A DNA stretch of 64,000 bases from Hsuehochloa calcarea (taxonomy: Eukaryota > Streptophyta > Magnoliopsida > Poales > Poaceae). Below the pieces are notes generated by a model. It saw only the letters and a program-made list of their open reading frames with translations, made no database searches and was not told the DNA's origin. The stretch covers positions 48,618,777 to 48,682,776 of the forward strand of contig CM070609.1 of NCBI GenBank assembly GCA_036346395.1. The letters are read 5' to 3'. Numbering within the stretch: the stretch's first letter is position 1; the number at the start of each line of letters is the position of its first letter. Positions 34,441 to 44,750 of this stretch are shown piece by piece. Made by a program: the position numbers and the translations under genes.

Positions 34441-34968
34441 GCAATGAAATTAAGACCACGGTCGTGCGATGAGAGCAATAGACAAACCTACACGAAGTCC
34501 TTATTTGGAATATAATAATTTTGCACAGATTTACAACAACATTGCCGGGATCAGTATATTTCTTCCAAAAACTCTTGTCAAATTCCGTCGTTCCAAACAG
34601 GGCCTAAATAATTTAAAATTTTGTTCCTTTGCCAAAATTTGAGCAACAAATAGACTATTAAATATCTGGAAAATTAGGCCAAACTTTTCCGGTATCTGGA
34701 AAATTAGCCAAAACTTTTCCGGTATGTAAACTTACTTTAATTATGTTTAGTTATGCAACTCCGATGATATACCCGGTTGAGCTACATGTGGCTGGCGGAG
34801 TAGTAAGATGTTTGGCTGGTTGCCAAACTTGGAAATGCTGGGCACAAAGTTCGGCCATGAGTTTGGCTGGGCCAGAAGAATTGATGGGCGCAAGGATTTG
34901 TATGTGTGTGTTTGGGCTGCACATGCACTACATACGCCTAATGTCCAAGTATACCAGGTGTACACGAG
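34441..34968. other. Unassigned AT-rich stretch with 2 x 30 bp repeat
   Basis: There is no coding domain or LTR terminus. A direct tandem repeat of 30 bp (TATCTGGAAAATTAG...TTTTCCGG, 34663-34692 and 34693-34722, differing by a shifted base) is present. Phrases such as TTCCAAACAGGGCC and GGTTGCCAAACTTGG recall DNA-transposon or MITE ends, but I cannot pair them as terminal inverted repeats. Confidence 0.4.
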
Positions 34969-36622
34969 TGAGAGACCATGTGAGAGGTTCTTTATTGTGA
35001 GTGATGAGTATTTGACAACTTGTTGAATAGGTTGAGAGTTGAGTCTCTCTGTTTGTACTGTTTCTGTGATGAAACAGGAGAAACGGAACTACCGCCATTT
35101 ATGTAGCGGAAGTTCCGACTTCCAGCTTTGGAAAGCGGAACGTCCGATTAATCTGGGTTTGTGTTCGGTTGAAGTAATCGGAACTTCCGCACCTGGGGAC
35201 GCGGTTTGTCCGATAATACAGACGTGAGTATTCCTCTGTGAGGAAAATCGGAATTGAAAATCTGGGAGTGCGGATGTTCCGATAATCGGAACTTCCGCAA
35301 TGGTAAGCGCGGAACTTCCGATAATCCTGACAAGTGCGGACGTTCCGGAAATCGGAACTTCCGCAATGGTAAGTGCGGAACTTCCGATTGTGCCCAGAGC
35401 TGTGCAGAGAAAGATAGTTTGTGATTTTGAGTTTGTATGAGTTTGAGTCTTGTACAAATATTGATGCTATGATATTGGGCAATGCTATGTGATGTGTTTT
35501 TATGCGTGTTGTTGCGGGACATCGAGACGAAGTCGTGGCGAGACACGAGGTGATCGGACTAGGCGCAGGCGGCGTTGAGGTCAGAACGGTCGGGATGTGT
35601 CGAAGACGACGTGAATATTGAGGTGGTTGCGAGTCAAGGACAGCAAGGTGTACGGGAGGCTTCCAGAAGGTGCGCAAGGGGCGAAACGGTCTTTTCGCAA
35701 AACGGCACAAGTGGAGGCGGTTCCGTTCGGGTGTAGCGGGCTTAATGGGTTGGAGACCCGTTAGCCAAGGGCTATAAATAGAGGTGAACCCCTGGTGTTA
35801 GGGTTAGACTTTTTGAGAGAGAAAATTAGGGTTAGCTTTAGCTAAAGAGCCTTTGGAGAGGTTGTTATGCTTTTTGAGAGTTTGTTGAGTTGGAGAGGAT
35901 GAACTGAAAACGTGTGTAATCATTCCTCTGTGTTTTCCTCTGTAATCTTGTGATTCCTATCAATGAAATCCTGAGCTTTTGGTTCTTGTTTATGCCTTCC
36001 TTCTTCTCTCTGTTCTTCTCTTTAATAGCTAGGGTTTTGATGAAACTTTTGATTCGTCTTATGAGATGGCATGAAACTTGATATTTTGAGTCGTATTGAT
36101 ATTGCTAATATATCCTCAAAGTTTCATGAGCTAAGAATCTGAGAATCTTGTCTATTGTGGTTTTTGGTCTTTCTTGCCTAATACTCAAGAAATCCTTTTT
36201 TGCTTTGATTATTGGATCTTTGTCTGCGATTCTTCTCCATGAGGTCAAGAAGTTGTTTAGGATGATGTCCTGTGAAACTTGACCTGAGAAGAGCATTCAA
36301 GATTTAGTATTTCGGATTTTTGGGCAAAACTCGAAAGCCTTGTTCTTGGTCGGGACAATGGAACTTCCGATTGTCCACGCGAACTCTCATTGGCGGAACT
36401 TCATGATGAACCGGAACTACGCGATGCGGAACTACATTGGGTAGAATCAGACTTCTAATTTACGATGTAACGGCCGAAGATTGTTTTCATTCTCTGATTT
36501 TGCTTCACTCTTCTTGAGATTTCCAGAGGGCTTTGTAGGTTTGTTTAAATACAGTAAAGGGGAGTTCTTAATTTTTAAGGCACCATTCACCCCCCCCCCT
36601 CTGTTGCCATTTCGGTCCTTCA
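34969..36622 (+). repeat. C1 5' LTR
   Basis: This 1654 bp LTR runs from TGAGAGACCATG to GGTCCTTCA. It holds a GGAACTTCC array at 35100-35395 that includes a 66-bp tandem repeat (35267-35332 and 35333 to about 35393). A TATA box lies at 35771-35782 and a second, weaker motif cluster at 36357-36440. Confidence 0.92.
35771..35782 (+). promoter_or_regulatory. TATA box of C1 5' LTR
   Basis: GCTATAAATAGA is in the conserved LTR position. It would drive the element's genomic RNA. Confidence 0.78.
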
Positions 36623-36624
36623 AT

Positions 36625-36637
36625 TGGTATCAGAGCC
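36625..36637 (+). other. C1 primer-binding site (tRNA-iMet)
   Basis: TGGTATCAGAGCC lies two bases after the LTR end. It is complementary to the 3' end of initiator methionine tRNA. Confidence 0.93.
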
Positions 36638-36678
36638 GGTTAGCTCTTCCTTATAGATCTTAACCGGTTTGTTGAGCC

Positions 36679-37813
36679 ATGGCAACGGACAAGTATTCCA
36701 CCAAGCCTCCCGTCTTTGATGGCCTGGATTACCCCTTCTGGAAGAGCCGAATGGAAACATACATCCAGGCTCAGGGGTATGCCATCTGGAGAAAGGTGAA
36801 GGTTAGATTCGCCGTTCTTGCCGATGAAAACATCAACGTGGGAAACATGCCCGATGTTGAGGCCAATGCTAAGGCAAGGAACATTATCATTCAGGGTTTG
36901 AGCAGAAGTGAGTTCGATCGCATTTCTCATTTGTCTTCTGCTTACGACATCTGGGTAACCCTCGATGCATACCATGAGGGCACCACCCAGATTAAGACGG
37001 TTCGACAAGACCAGTTCAAGCGAGAATATAGCAAATTTGAGATGCTTGCTGGTGAATCTCTTGACGAGTGCTTTTCGCGTTTCCATAAGATTTTGAGCAA
37101 CCTCCGAGCGGTCGGTCTTACATACCCCGACTCGGATAACGCTCGACAGATGCTTTCTGCACTTGATCTTCGTGTTTGGGAGATGAAAGTGACTACCATC
37201 AAGGATAGCACGGACCTCTCGACCCTGACTCTTGACGCACTTTACTCGCGCCTCAAGACTCACGAGATTGACATTGTCTCTCGAAGGTCGAAGTCACAGT
37301 CGATGGCTTTAGTCACTGATCCCACCTCTGGATCTTCTTCTGAGTCGATACACGGGTTCTCCCTTGCTGCTCTTTGTGACATAACTGATGATCGATTAGA
37401 GCGACTTGAGGATGAACGATTAGCCCTCCTAGCTCGGAAGTTCTCCCATGCTTACAAGAGGAGGAGGATGGAAAAGAGGAGGTCTGTTATTTGCTTCGAG
37501 TGTGGTGGCCCCAACCACATCCAAGCAACCGCCTAAGCCGGGAAGGGCAAAGGTGACTACGGTGGTTCGGCAAGAACGACTACATCGACAAGAACCGCAA
37601 CACGAAGCCCTCAAAGACTGACCAAGGCAAGAAGAAGTTCCGCAACTTTGGGAAGGCAAAGAAGGCATTCCATCGCGTCCTCACGCCCTCGGCGAACTTG
37701 ACACCGGCGAGGTGGAGGGGTGGAGTGGCGATGATGGAAAGGACGATCAAGATCCCAAGGGCGACGGCAACTTCTCGGCATGTGCTTGGGGCCCTCGGGC
37801 GATCTAAGCGACA
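36679..37813 (+). pseudogene. C1 gag, capsid-like part
   Basis: The start is the first ATG after the primer site (MATDKYSTKPPVFDGLDYPF). The first 285 codons are a copia gag of the UBN2/DUF4219 type: FDGLDYPFWKSRMETYI, SAYDIWVTLDAYHEGT, a helix-rich middle and LTLDALYSRLKTHE. It reaches a zinc-knuckle start (CFECGGPNHIQ) at about 37493. A frameshift there produces a stop at 37536. The missing part of the knuckle and a lysine/glycine-rich stretch (KKFRNFGKAKKAFHR type) continue in other frames to 37813. Gag would assemble the particle and bind RNA. The knuckle is broken as sequenced. Confidence 0.88.
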
Positions 37814-38587
37814 ATGAGTGTACTCGACTCCGATGAGGTTAGTCCCACTTATGACCAGCTTAATGATGCTTTTCTTAAGCTAGGTAGATTTCATGCTAAG
37901 TCTAGGGCTAAGTGTACTGAGTTGGAGAAGGAAGTAGCTAGACTATCACGGGAGCTTACCTTACTTACATCTGCTCCCTCCCGTGATGATTGTGACACAA
38001 GTTGTGCTTTGCTTGATGACATGGAAAAACTAAGGACCTTGCATGATAGTGTGTCCTCTGAATTAGACATGATTAAAGTGGAAAATATTAGCCTTCTTGC
38101 TGAACTAGAGATAAGTAGGGTAGCACCTCCTTCATCTACTACTGTTGAGGCTACTGCTTGCACCTTCTGTGAGGTTAAGGATAACTCGTTTAGAGGTCTA
38201 TATACCATGTTGCTCGATCTGCCCGAGACTTGTGAAAATTGTAATAATCTCAAGATGAACCTAAAACGGGCAGATCACAAAATTGTTGAATTCCAAGCTG
38301 CTTTACTAGAGCCCATTGTTTCTTGTTTAAACTGTCCTAAGTTAACTGCTGAACTAGAATCTGTATCCAAACAGTTTCAAGAGATGATTGATCAAAATAA
38401 CAAATTGGCTCAGTATGCTTCTAAGGACCTTGTTAGCTCACCATGCAATCAGTGTAACAAACTAAAATGTAATTTGGTTGCTTTGGATGAAAAATGTGTG
38501 AAGCTAACTAAGGACCTTCTAGAGACACAATCATCCGCTTGTATTGTGTGTGCTGGGAAGAAGTCTAAGGGTTTGGTAGCAACGTGA
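37814..38587 (+). pseudogene. C1 gag coiled-coil extension with five CxxC pairs
   Basis: This 257-codon frame continues gag. It opens with EVSPTYDQLNDAFLKLGRFH, typical of SIRE/Maximus gag, and is strongly helical with heptad-like leucines (residues 20-100 and 145-240). It holds five CxxC pairs: CTFC 116-119, CENC 140-143, CLNC 171-174, CNQC 211-214 and CIVC 243-246, with spacings of 24, 31, 40 and 32 residues. Such pairs could bind metal or form disulfides between coils, which is inference. The function of this extension is not established. It stops at 38585 and overlaps the next frame by four bases. Confidence 0.82.
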
Positions 38588-39093
38588 ACCAACCTGCTAG
38601 CAGTAGGACTGTCCCGCCAAAGTCGGCTGTGCATGCACAAGCCAATCTTTCCTCTGCTGTTGGTTCTTCTTCTGCTCCCTTACCTTCTGCTGTTCCTTCT
38701 TCCTCCTGCTCTTCTTGCACCTCTCTCTTTCGGGAGTGTCAGTATCTTATGAACACTCTCGAGAGGTTTGTAGGAGGCAAGAAGAAGCTCAATCTCATTA
38801 TAGACCAATCTAAGATTTGCAGATTTAATCAGGGTCTAGGATATGATTTCCATGAGGATATGAGGAAGCATCCACCTGTCGTGCTCAGAACCATAGCACC
38901 AGGTGTGATCAAAACTAAGCCCAGGACTGAAAAAGTAAATTTTAAATCAGCGGGTTTTGTTCAAAGGATCTCTGACAGCAAGGTGATTCCACCTGCAGCT
39001 TCGGCCTCTCAGAAGGCGAAGTATCATTGCACCTTCTGTCAGAAGTATGGACATTTGGTTGATCATTACTTCAAGCGCCAAGATCGCGCATAG
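38584..39093 (+). pseudogene. C1 gag/pol linker with second zinc knuckle
   Basis: A serine-rich start with another CxxC (CSSC, about residue 44) leads to FRECQYLMNTLERFVGGKKK, then QGLGYDF. A zinc-knuckle-like CTFCQKYGHLVDHYFKR follows near 39026-39076. The final cysteine of the knuckle is replaced by tyrosine, so it would not bind zinc normally. The frame ends at 39093. The pol lead-in continues in the overlapping +2 frame. Confidence 0.8.
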
Positions 39094-39537
39094 AGATCAT
39101 GTTGAGTCCTTTAGGCGCATTCAGGGTCAGCCCCAGACCATGAGTGCACCTAAGACTAACATGAGGTCTAGGTTTGCTACAGCTGATGATTTAGGGCAGC
39201 ATCGAGGACTTGGTTTTTCTGAGTTTTCTGATTTTCATCCTCATGCTCCCTTTGGTCGTGACTTCCGTCGCTTTGAGGGTAGATCTCGGTTTGCCTTTCG
39301 AGATGGCTACCCGCGGCGTGATCAGAATGTTGCCAGAATTCTGACTCGCTCTTCCATAGCAGTCGGATTCAAGAACAACCGTGTCGCATACGGACCTTAC
39401 GGTTTGTTGAGTAACAGAGAGCGTAGGGTAGATAGAGGTCAGTCTTGCTTGACTACTTCGTCTGTTCGACGTGTTACTCAGTATTGGGTGCCAAAATCAC
39501 TATTGATTCACCCCAGTACTGAGACTTTACTCTCTGT
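39094..39537 (+). pseudogene. C1 pol lead-in
   Basis: Arginine- and phenylalanine-rich sequence (frame 39047-39541) joins gag to protease. It includes VTQYWVPK near the end, the usual lead-in to SIRE-type protease. It has no catalytic motif. The frame runs to a stop at 39541 and overlaps the protease frame. Confidence 0.65.
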
Positions 39538-40251
39538 TTGACTCAGGTTCGCCGGGCTGGGAAGGGAAAGGTCTGGATTGTAGACTCCGAGTGTTCTCGT
39601 CATATGACCGGAGACTCTCGTTGGTTTTCTTCCCTAGCCCGTGCTCGAGGTGATGAGACGATCACCTTCGGAGATGCTTCTTTTGGGCGCGTCATCGCTA
39701 AAGGTACTGTGAGCATTAATGATTCTTTTATTTTGAAAGATGTTGCCTTAGTAAGTAAGCTGCGGTATAATCGCTTTCGGTCTCTCACCGATGATGGCGA
39801 TTCTGAGGTGAGCTTTAAGAAAAACAATTGTAAAATTCTTGATTCTTCGGGTAGCCTAGTTTGCGGGATTTCTCGATATGGGAGTATTTTTCGTGCTGAT
39901 TTTTTTGAGTCTTCTGGTGATCCTCTCCAGTGTTTAATTGCTTCTGAATCCCGTGATTTGACCTTCTGGCATAGGAGACTAGGTCATATAGGCTTTGATC
40001 ATTTGACACGAGTTAGCGGCCACGATCTCATTCGAGGTTTGCCAAAACTCAAGATGGTCAAGGATCTAGTTTGCTCTCCATACCGGCACGGCAAGATGGT
40101 TGCCGCTTCTCACTCTCCAGTCACAGTGACAATGATCGATGCACGGGACAAGCTGCTCCATATGGATCTGATTGGTCGGCTCAAGTCGATCGGCAAGACG
40201 AGGAAGTGGTATGTTCTTGTCGTGGTCGATGACTTCTCGAGGTACTCTTGA
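39538..40251 (+). pseudogene. C1 protease and integrase N-terminus
   Basis: The protease signature reads WIVDSECSRHMTGD. The catalytic DSG is DSE (codons 39583-39591), which should abolish activity. A GAG-pre-integrase segment follows (DLTFWHRRLGHIGFDHL) with the HHCC zinc domain. One of its cysteines is tyrosine in VCSPYRHGKMVAA. The catalytic core begins with LLHMDLIG and WYVLVVVDDFSRYS. The frame ends at a TGA where the family has tryptophan (SRYSWVFF-type). Protease would cleave the polyprotein and integrase would insert cDNA, but both are damaged. Confidence 0.9.
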
Positions 40252-40803
40252 GTGTTTTTCTTAGCCTCGAAGGATGAGACGTTTACTCATTTTCGTGGTC
40301 TTTTTAGTAGGCTTTCTATTGAGCTCCCAGGTGCATTACGAGCAATTCGCAGTGATAATGGCACCGAGTTCAAGAATTCCTACTTTGAGAGTTTCTGTGG
40401 TGAGACAGGTGTAGAGCACCAGTTCTCGTCTCCATACGTCCCCCAACATAATGGTGTTGTGAAGGGGAAGAACCGTACCTTGGTCGAGATGGCCAGGACG
40501 ATGCTTGATGAGTACTCTACACCTAGGAAGTTTTGGGCTGAGGCTATTGCTACTGCTTGTCATGTTTCTAACAGAGTTTTTCTTAGGGCACTCTTGCATC
40601 GCACTTCTTATGAGTTGAGATATGGGCGAAAGCCCAGTGTCTCGTATTTTTGTGTGTTTGGTTGCAAGTGTTTTATTCTAAAGTCTGGGAACCTAAATAA
40701 GTTCGAGTCACGATCTTGTCATGGGATCTTTCTGGGTTACTCGACTTCTTCTCGTGCCTATAGAGTGCAGGCTGAGTCTAGCAAAATGGTAGAAACTCAG
40801 TGA
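40252..40803 (+). pseudogene. C1 integrase core and C-terminus
   Basis: This continues the integrase core after the TGA. The second catalytic aspartate is present in RSDNGTEFKN. The catalytic glutamate position reads NGVVKGKNRTLVEMART, with lysine (codon 40462-40464) in place of the family's glutamate. The C-terminal part (FWAEAIATACHVSNRV, GRKPSVSYFCVFGCKCF, GIFLGYSTSSRAYRV) is recognisable. With the E-to-K change and the upstream stop it cannot be active. Confidence 0.9.
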
Positions 40804-40878
40804 GGTGACCTTCGATGAGGCGGTCCGGGGACTAGGCCTGATATCTCAGGTTCTCTAGAGTAGTCTGAGTCCATCTTT

Positions 40879-41679
40879 GTGGACGATGAGGAAGACGGAG
40901 ATGAGGGTTGTGTGCCGATCCAGTTCTTCCTCCTCCTCTTGAGTGCCTTCTTCCCTTGCACCTCGAGGAGATCACCTACCTTCGCTTCTTACGAAGCTAG
41001 TGGCTCTGTCCCTATCTCATCTTCTCATGAGATAGAGGCCACTTCTTCATCTCACCCTGGACCTCCTAGACACATTCAAAAGGACCATCCTTTAGAGCAG
41101 ATCATTAGAGACCTCTTTGAGCGTGTCACACGTTCCAAAGCTGGTTTGTCTCTCTTTTGTCTCCATTCTGCTTTCGTCGCCTCATTTGAGCCCAAAGACG
41201 TTTGTCATGCTCTATCTAACGAGTCTTGGATAAACGCCATGCATGAGGAGTTGGAAAACTTTGAAAGAAACAAGGTCTGGTCCCTTGTTGAGCCCCCTCA
41301 AGGTCACAATATCATTAGGACCAAATGGGTGTTCAATAACAAGCAAAGTGAAGATGGGTTAGTCATTCGAAACAATGCTAGGCTGGTAGCTCAGGGGTAC
41401 TCCCAAGTTGAGGGTCTAGATTTCGAAGAGACCTTTGCCCCTGTAGCTAGACTTGAAGCCATTAGAATCCTGCTTGCCTTTGCAGCTTCTAAGGGTTTCA
41501 AGCTTTACCTGATGGATGTCAAGAGTGCTTTTCTCAATGGCCTTATTGAGGAAGAAGTCTATGTCAGACAGCCTCCAGGTTTCGAGAACCCCAAATACCC
41601 TAACCATGTCTACAGGCTTTCCAAAGCTTTGTATGGACTCAAGCAGGCTCCCAGAGCTTGGTATGAAAGGCTTAAGTCC
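40879..41679 (+). pseudogene. C1 reverse transcriptase, 5' half, truncated
   Basis: A single frame carries the pre-RT linker (GPPRHIQKDHPLEQIIRDLFERVTRSK). RT fingers and palm follow: WSLVEPPQGHNIIRTKWVF, DFEETFAPVARLEAIR, MDVKSAFLNGLIEEEVYV, RQPPGFENPKYPNHVYRLSK and YGLKQAPRAWYERLKS. The sequence then switches to an unrelated LTR, so the YVDD box, thumb and RNase H are missing. It corresponds to 12297-13040 in copy 2 and helps date the frameshift there. Confidence 0.9.
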
Positions 41680-42661
41680 CATGTGTGAGTGGGTCCCAAA
41701 AGTGAAACCCTAGGCCTCTAGTATAAATAGAAAGGGGGGAGATGTAAAACTCCCCAAGCATTCATTTGGCCCCCTTCTTCATTTTCTAGGGTTTGGAGGA
41801 GAGGAAAGGAGAAGCTAGGGTTTGGAGAGATTGTGAGTGTGCTCCTTGTGTGAGCTCTTGTCCTCCTTGTTGGAGAGGCTTTGTAAGCATCTAGTGTGAT
41901 CAATCAATCTTGTGATGCTTAATTGAAAGATCATTTGTCCCCTTTGTGTTCTTCTCTCTTTTGATGATTTTGGTGTTTCCTTGATTCAAAGGTTTATACT
42001 TGGTCTCTTGACCTATTTTGTCTTGCTTTGATGTGTGGGAATACTCATAGAGTCATCTAGATCATCAACCCCCACAAGCAAGTCTTGAATCAAGATTTTC
42101 ATATTTCTCGGGTTTGTGCACTTCTTCGGTAAAACCTTGAGAGATTGATTCTACGAAGTGGATCTGGAGGATCGTCGCTAGAAATAGGTCTCTAATATCT
42201 TTAGGAAGGTGTGTTCGAAATTTGGTCAAGTTTCATTGGTTGAATCAAAAGTTGGATCAAATTTCGTTTTGGTTTTGGGTTTGATTTTTGATCTTCGGTG
42301 AATCGGTCGACCGGTTTTAACGGCGTCCGACCGCCTGCGTTCATACCGCTTCGATCTGGGTCGAATCGATATCCACCGGTCCGACCGCAGCCGGTCCGAC
42401 CGCTCATTGAACGTCGGTCTGACCGCCTGTGTCCAGCCGGTCTGACCGCCAGTACCCAATTCAGAACAGTAAGTTCAATTGTCCATATTTGTGTCCTGTG
42501 GGTGAGGGGTTTATCAAATTCAGCACAAGGCTTCCACTGTGCGCTTACTGATCTTCTTAGCTTTCATAGCTAAAGGAGTAAAGTTCGTGTTGAATTTGAT
42601 TTAGGCGAGAAAGTTGAGAAAGCGCCTATTCACCCCCCCTAGTCGCCTTTACAGTCCTACA
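41680..42661 (+). repeat. Copia-type LTR fragment (R/U5 part)
   Basis: It begins just upstream of a TATA box (GTATAAATAG, 41721-41730) with an AGGGTTTGGAG-rich leader. It ends CACCCCCCCTAGTCGCC...CCTACA, the ending typical of SIRE/Angela-type copia LTRs. The upstream U3 is missing. It is joined on the left to the cut RT and on the right directly to gypsy gag codons. A run of GGTCYGACCG motifs lies at 42300-42455. Confidence 0.65.
41721..41730 (+). promoter_or_regulatory. TATA box of truncated copia LTR
   Basis: GTATAAATAG is followed within 40 bp by a purine-rich leader, as in copia LTRs. Confidence 0.65.
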
Positions 42662-43309
42662 CCAGTACAGGGTCCTGTCACTTGGGAGATATTTGTAGAG
42701 AAATTCAGGACACAGTTTTATTTGTACTCCTTCATTGAGAAGATGGAGCAATCGCTTCTGACTTTTGTGCAAGGGAAGATGACAGTATCTGAATATGAGG
42801 CTGGGTTCAATAACATAGTGCGTTTTGTACCAGCCGTGGCAAGTGACGATAGAGAGAAGGCTAAGAGGTTCCGGAGAGGCCTCAACCAGGAGTATCGCCA
42901 GATTCTGGGGGTGACAGGACTGCGAGATTTCAGCTCGGTTGTCGAGCAGGCTAGAGAGATGGAGTTGGAGAAAGGTATTTCTTCGCAAGGTCAAGCTGCT
43001 AATGGTTCTGTCACCACTGGTAGTTCTGGCGGTGGGCAGAAGCGGAGCTTCGGTGGAGGGGGTGGATCTTTTCAGCGACCCGCTCCCAAGAGGTTTCAGG
43101 GGGGTCACAATGCTCGTCCTGCTCGGCAGTGGCAGTCTTCCTCTTCGGCACCCCGTTCTTCGTCTTCCACCCCACCGATGCATCCTGTTCCAGGTCAGGG
43201 CATGAAGTGTTTTCGGTGTGGTGATGGGCATCGAGCTTCAGAGTGTTCCTCAAGGGGACATGCCGTCAGTGTGGTCGGGATGGCCACAAGTCGTCAGTTT
43301 GCAAGCTGA
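42662..43309 (+). pseudogene. G2 gag, C-terminal part
   Basis: Retrotransposon gag (Retrotrans_gag type): TWEIFVEKFRTQFYLYSF, MEQSLLTFVQGKMTVSEYE, RFRRGLNQEYRQILGV and FSSVVEQAREMELE, then a glycine/serine-rich linker. A first zinc knuckle reads CFRCGDGHRASEC, one residue short of CX2CX4HX4C, and the frame shifts just after it (stop at 43309). The N-terminal part is lost at the junction with the copia LTR at 42661. Gag would form the particle and package RNA. Confidence 0.88.
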
Positions 43310-43725
43310 ACCCGGCGAGTATCATCAGATGGGAGCCAGTCCCTGCGGTTTCATCTTCCAGTGTTCATGGTGGATCAGTTCAGACTCTAGCGGCAGTTTC
43401 AGCACCACAGTTCCCTCCAGGGTGGGTTCCTCCTTCAGTGTTTCCTCAGGCACCTCCTCCGGGGTTCTACTGGAACCCCGTACCGACTGCACCTCTGTCG
43501 TCCGTTCCTCCTGCAGCAGTTTCCGGGTATCCTTCGCAGAGTGTCGGAGCGTCATCTGCTCTGGCGCATCCGGTAGTCTACGCCATGCCCACTCCAGATA
43601 CTATGGGGCGACCTGACGTGGTGACAGGTACTTTGCTAGTCGACTCGCATGATGCTTTCGTATTGTTTGATTCGGGTGCTACTTACTCATTTGTGTCCTG
43701 GAGTTTGTTAGAAGAGCGGGTTTGA
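43243..43725 (+). pseudogene. G2 second zinc knuckle and aspartic protease
   Basis: In the shifted frame a canonical knuckle (CRQCGRDGHKSSVC, near 43261-43302) is followed by a proline/serine-rich linker. The protease then begins: RPDVVTGTLLVDSHDAFVLF and the active site DSGATYSFVS near 43669-43698. The catalytic triad is intact. The frame meets a TGA at 43723 and protease continues in another frame (43722 onward). Confidence 0.87.
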
Positions 43726-44750
43726 GTCTGCAGCTTATTTCTGAGTCTGTGGTGGTCAGTTCTCCCGGGGGTCTTATTTCCAGCTCTACCGTTTATCCTG
43801 GCTGTTCTATTATTTTTGATGATGAGGTTTTCACCGCCAACTTGATGGTAATTAAGTTGTCACCATTTGATATTATTCTGGGTATGGACTGGTTGTTCCG
43901 CTACCGTGCTAAGATCTGTTGTTTCTGGAAGACGGTGACTTTAAAGGCCCCGTCCGGTGAAGAACTGGTATTTCAAGGCAGCTCACCGTCTGATTCGTTG
44001 TTCGTATTGGCTAGTCTGTTTCCTAGTCGCAGAGTGTCAACCATTGGGTTGCTGTGGTCTCTCAACGAGAAGACTGACTCTTCATTGCGTATAGAGGAGA
44101 TTCCAATTGTGAATGAGTTTTCCGATGTTTTTCCTATGGAGCTTCCAGGAATGCCTCCTGTGCGGAAAGTGGAGTTCCGGATTGATCTTATTCCGGGAAC
44201 TCGACCCTTATCCATGTCTCCTTACCTGCTGTCCAAAGGTTTGATTCAGCGTAGTGTATCGCTATGGGGAGCGCCTGTTCTTTTTACTAAGAAGAAAGAT
44301 GGCAGCTGGCGTATGTGCGTGGATTATCGGGCCCTTAATCAGGCGACTGTGAAGAACAAATATCCTTTGCCCCGCATTGAGGATCTTTTAGACCAGTTGA
44401 AAGGAGCTAAGTTATTTTCCAAGATTGACCTCCAGTCAGGTTATAATCAGATTCGGGTTCGTGAGAAGGATATTGAGAAGATGGCTTTCTCTACGAGGTA
44501 TGGTCATTTTGAGTATAAAGTTATGTCTTTTGGACTAACGAATGCTCCTGCAGTTTTCATGGAAGCCATGAACAATATGCTGCATCAATACCTTGATGAT
44601 TTCGTTGTGGAATTCATAGATGATATCTTGATTTATTCCAAGACGGAAGAGGATCACACCCACCATCTGAGGCTGGTACTTGAAACTCTAAGGGAGAATC
44701 AATTTTATGCCAAGCTGAAGAAGTGCGAGTTCTGAATTTCTGAAGTTGGG
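43726..44750 (+). pseudogene. G2 protease end and reverse transcriptase
   Basis: This is a 337-codon frame. Residues 40-60 hold the protease C-terminus (FDIILGMDWLF). RT follows: VEFRIDLIPGTRPLSMSPY, MCVDYRALNQATVKNKYPLP, FSKIDLQSGYNQIRV, FGLTNAPAVFMEAMN and the catalytic FIDD box (residues 298-301). About 17 residues are missing between SMSPY and SKGLIQRS compared with the related element at 60358, where KQLDDLLSKGMIRRS is present. The frame ends at TGA in KKCEF-stop, where family members have tryptophan or cysteine. Confidence 0.9.

Larger units (their letters stand above)
34969..41679 (+). mobile_element. Ty1/copia element C1, 5' part (SIRE/Maximus-like)
   Basis: This element has a 5' LTR, primer site, long gag, protease, integrase and the first half of RT, then is cut at about 41679 inside RWYERLKS-type sequence. 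Domain order PR-IN-RT is copia. The very long gag with a coiled-coil, cysteine-rich extension is the SIRE/Maximus pattern. It overlaps the 3'-half copies at 1260 and 12297 by about 740 bp of RT, so it is a separate insertion, not their missing half. The 5' flank ACGAG (34964-34968) would be half of the target duplication, but the partner is gone. Confidence 0.92.

Noticed and set aside
42626..43231. 201-codon minus-strand frame
   Set aside because: It is the antisense shadow of G2 gag, which has clear family motifs on the plus strand.
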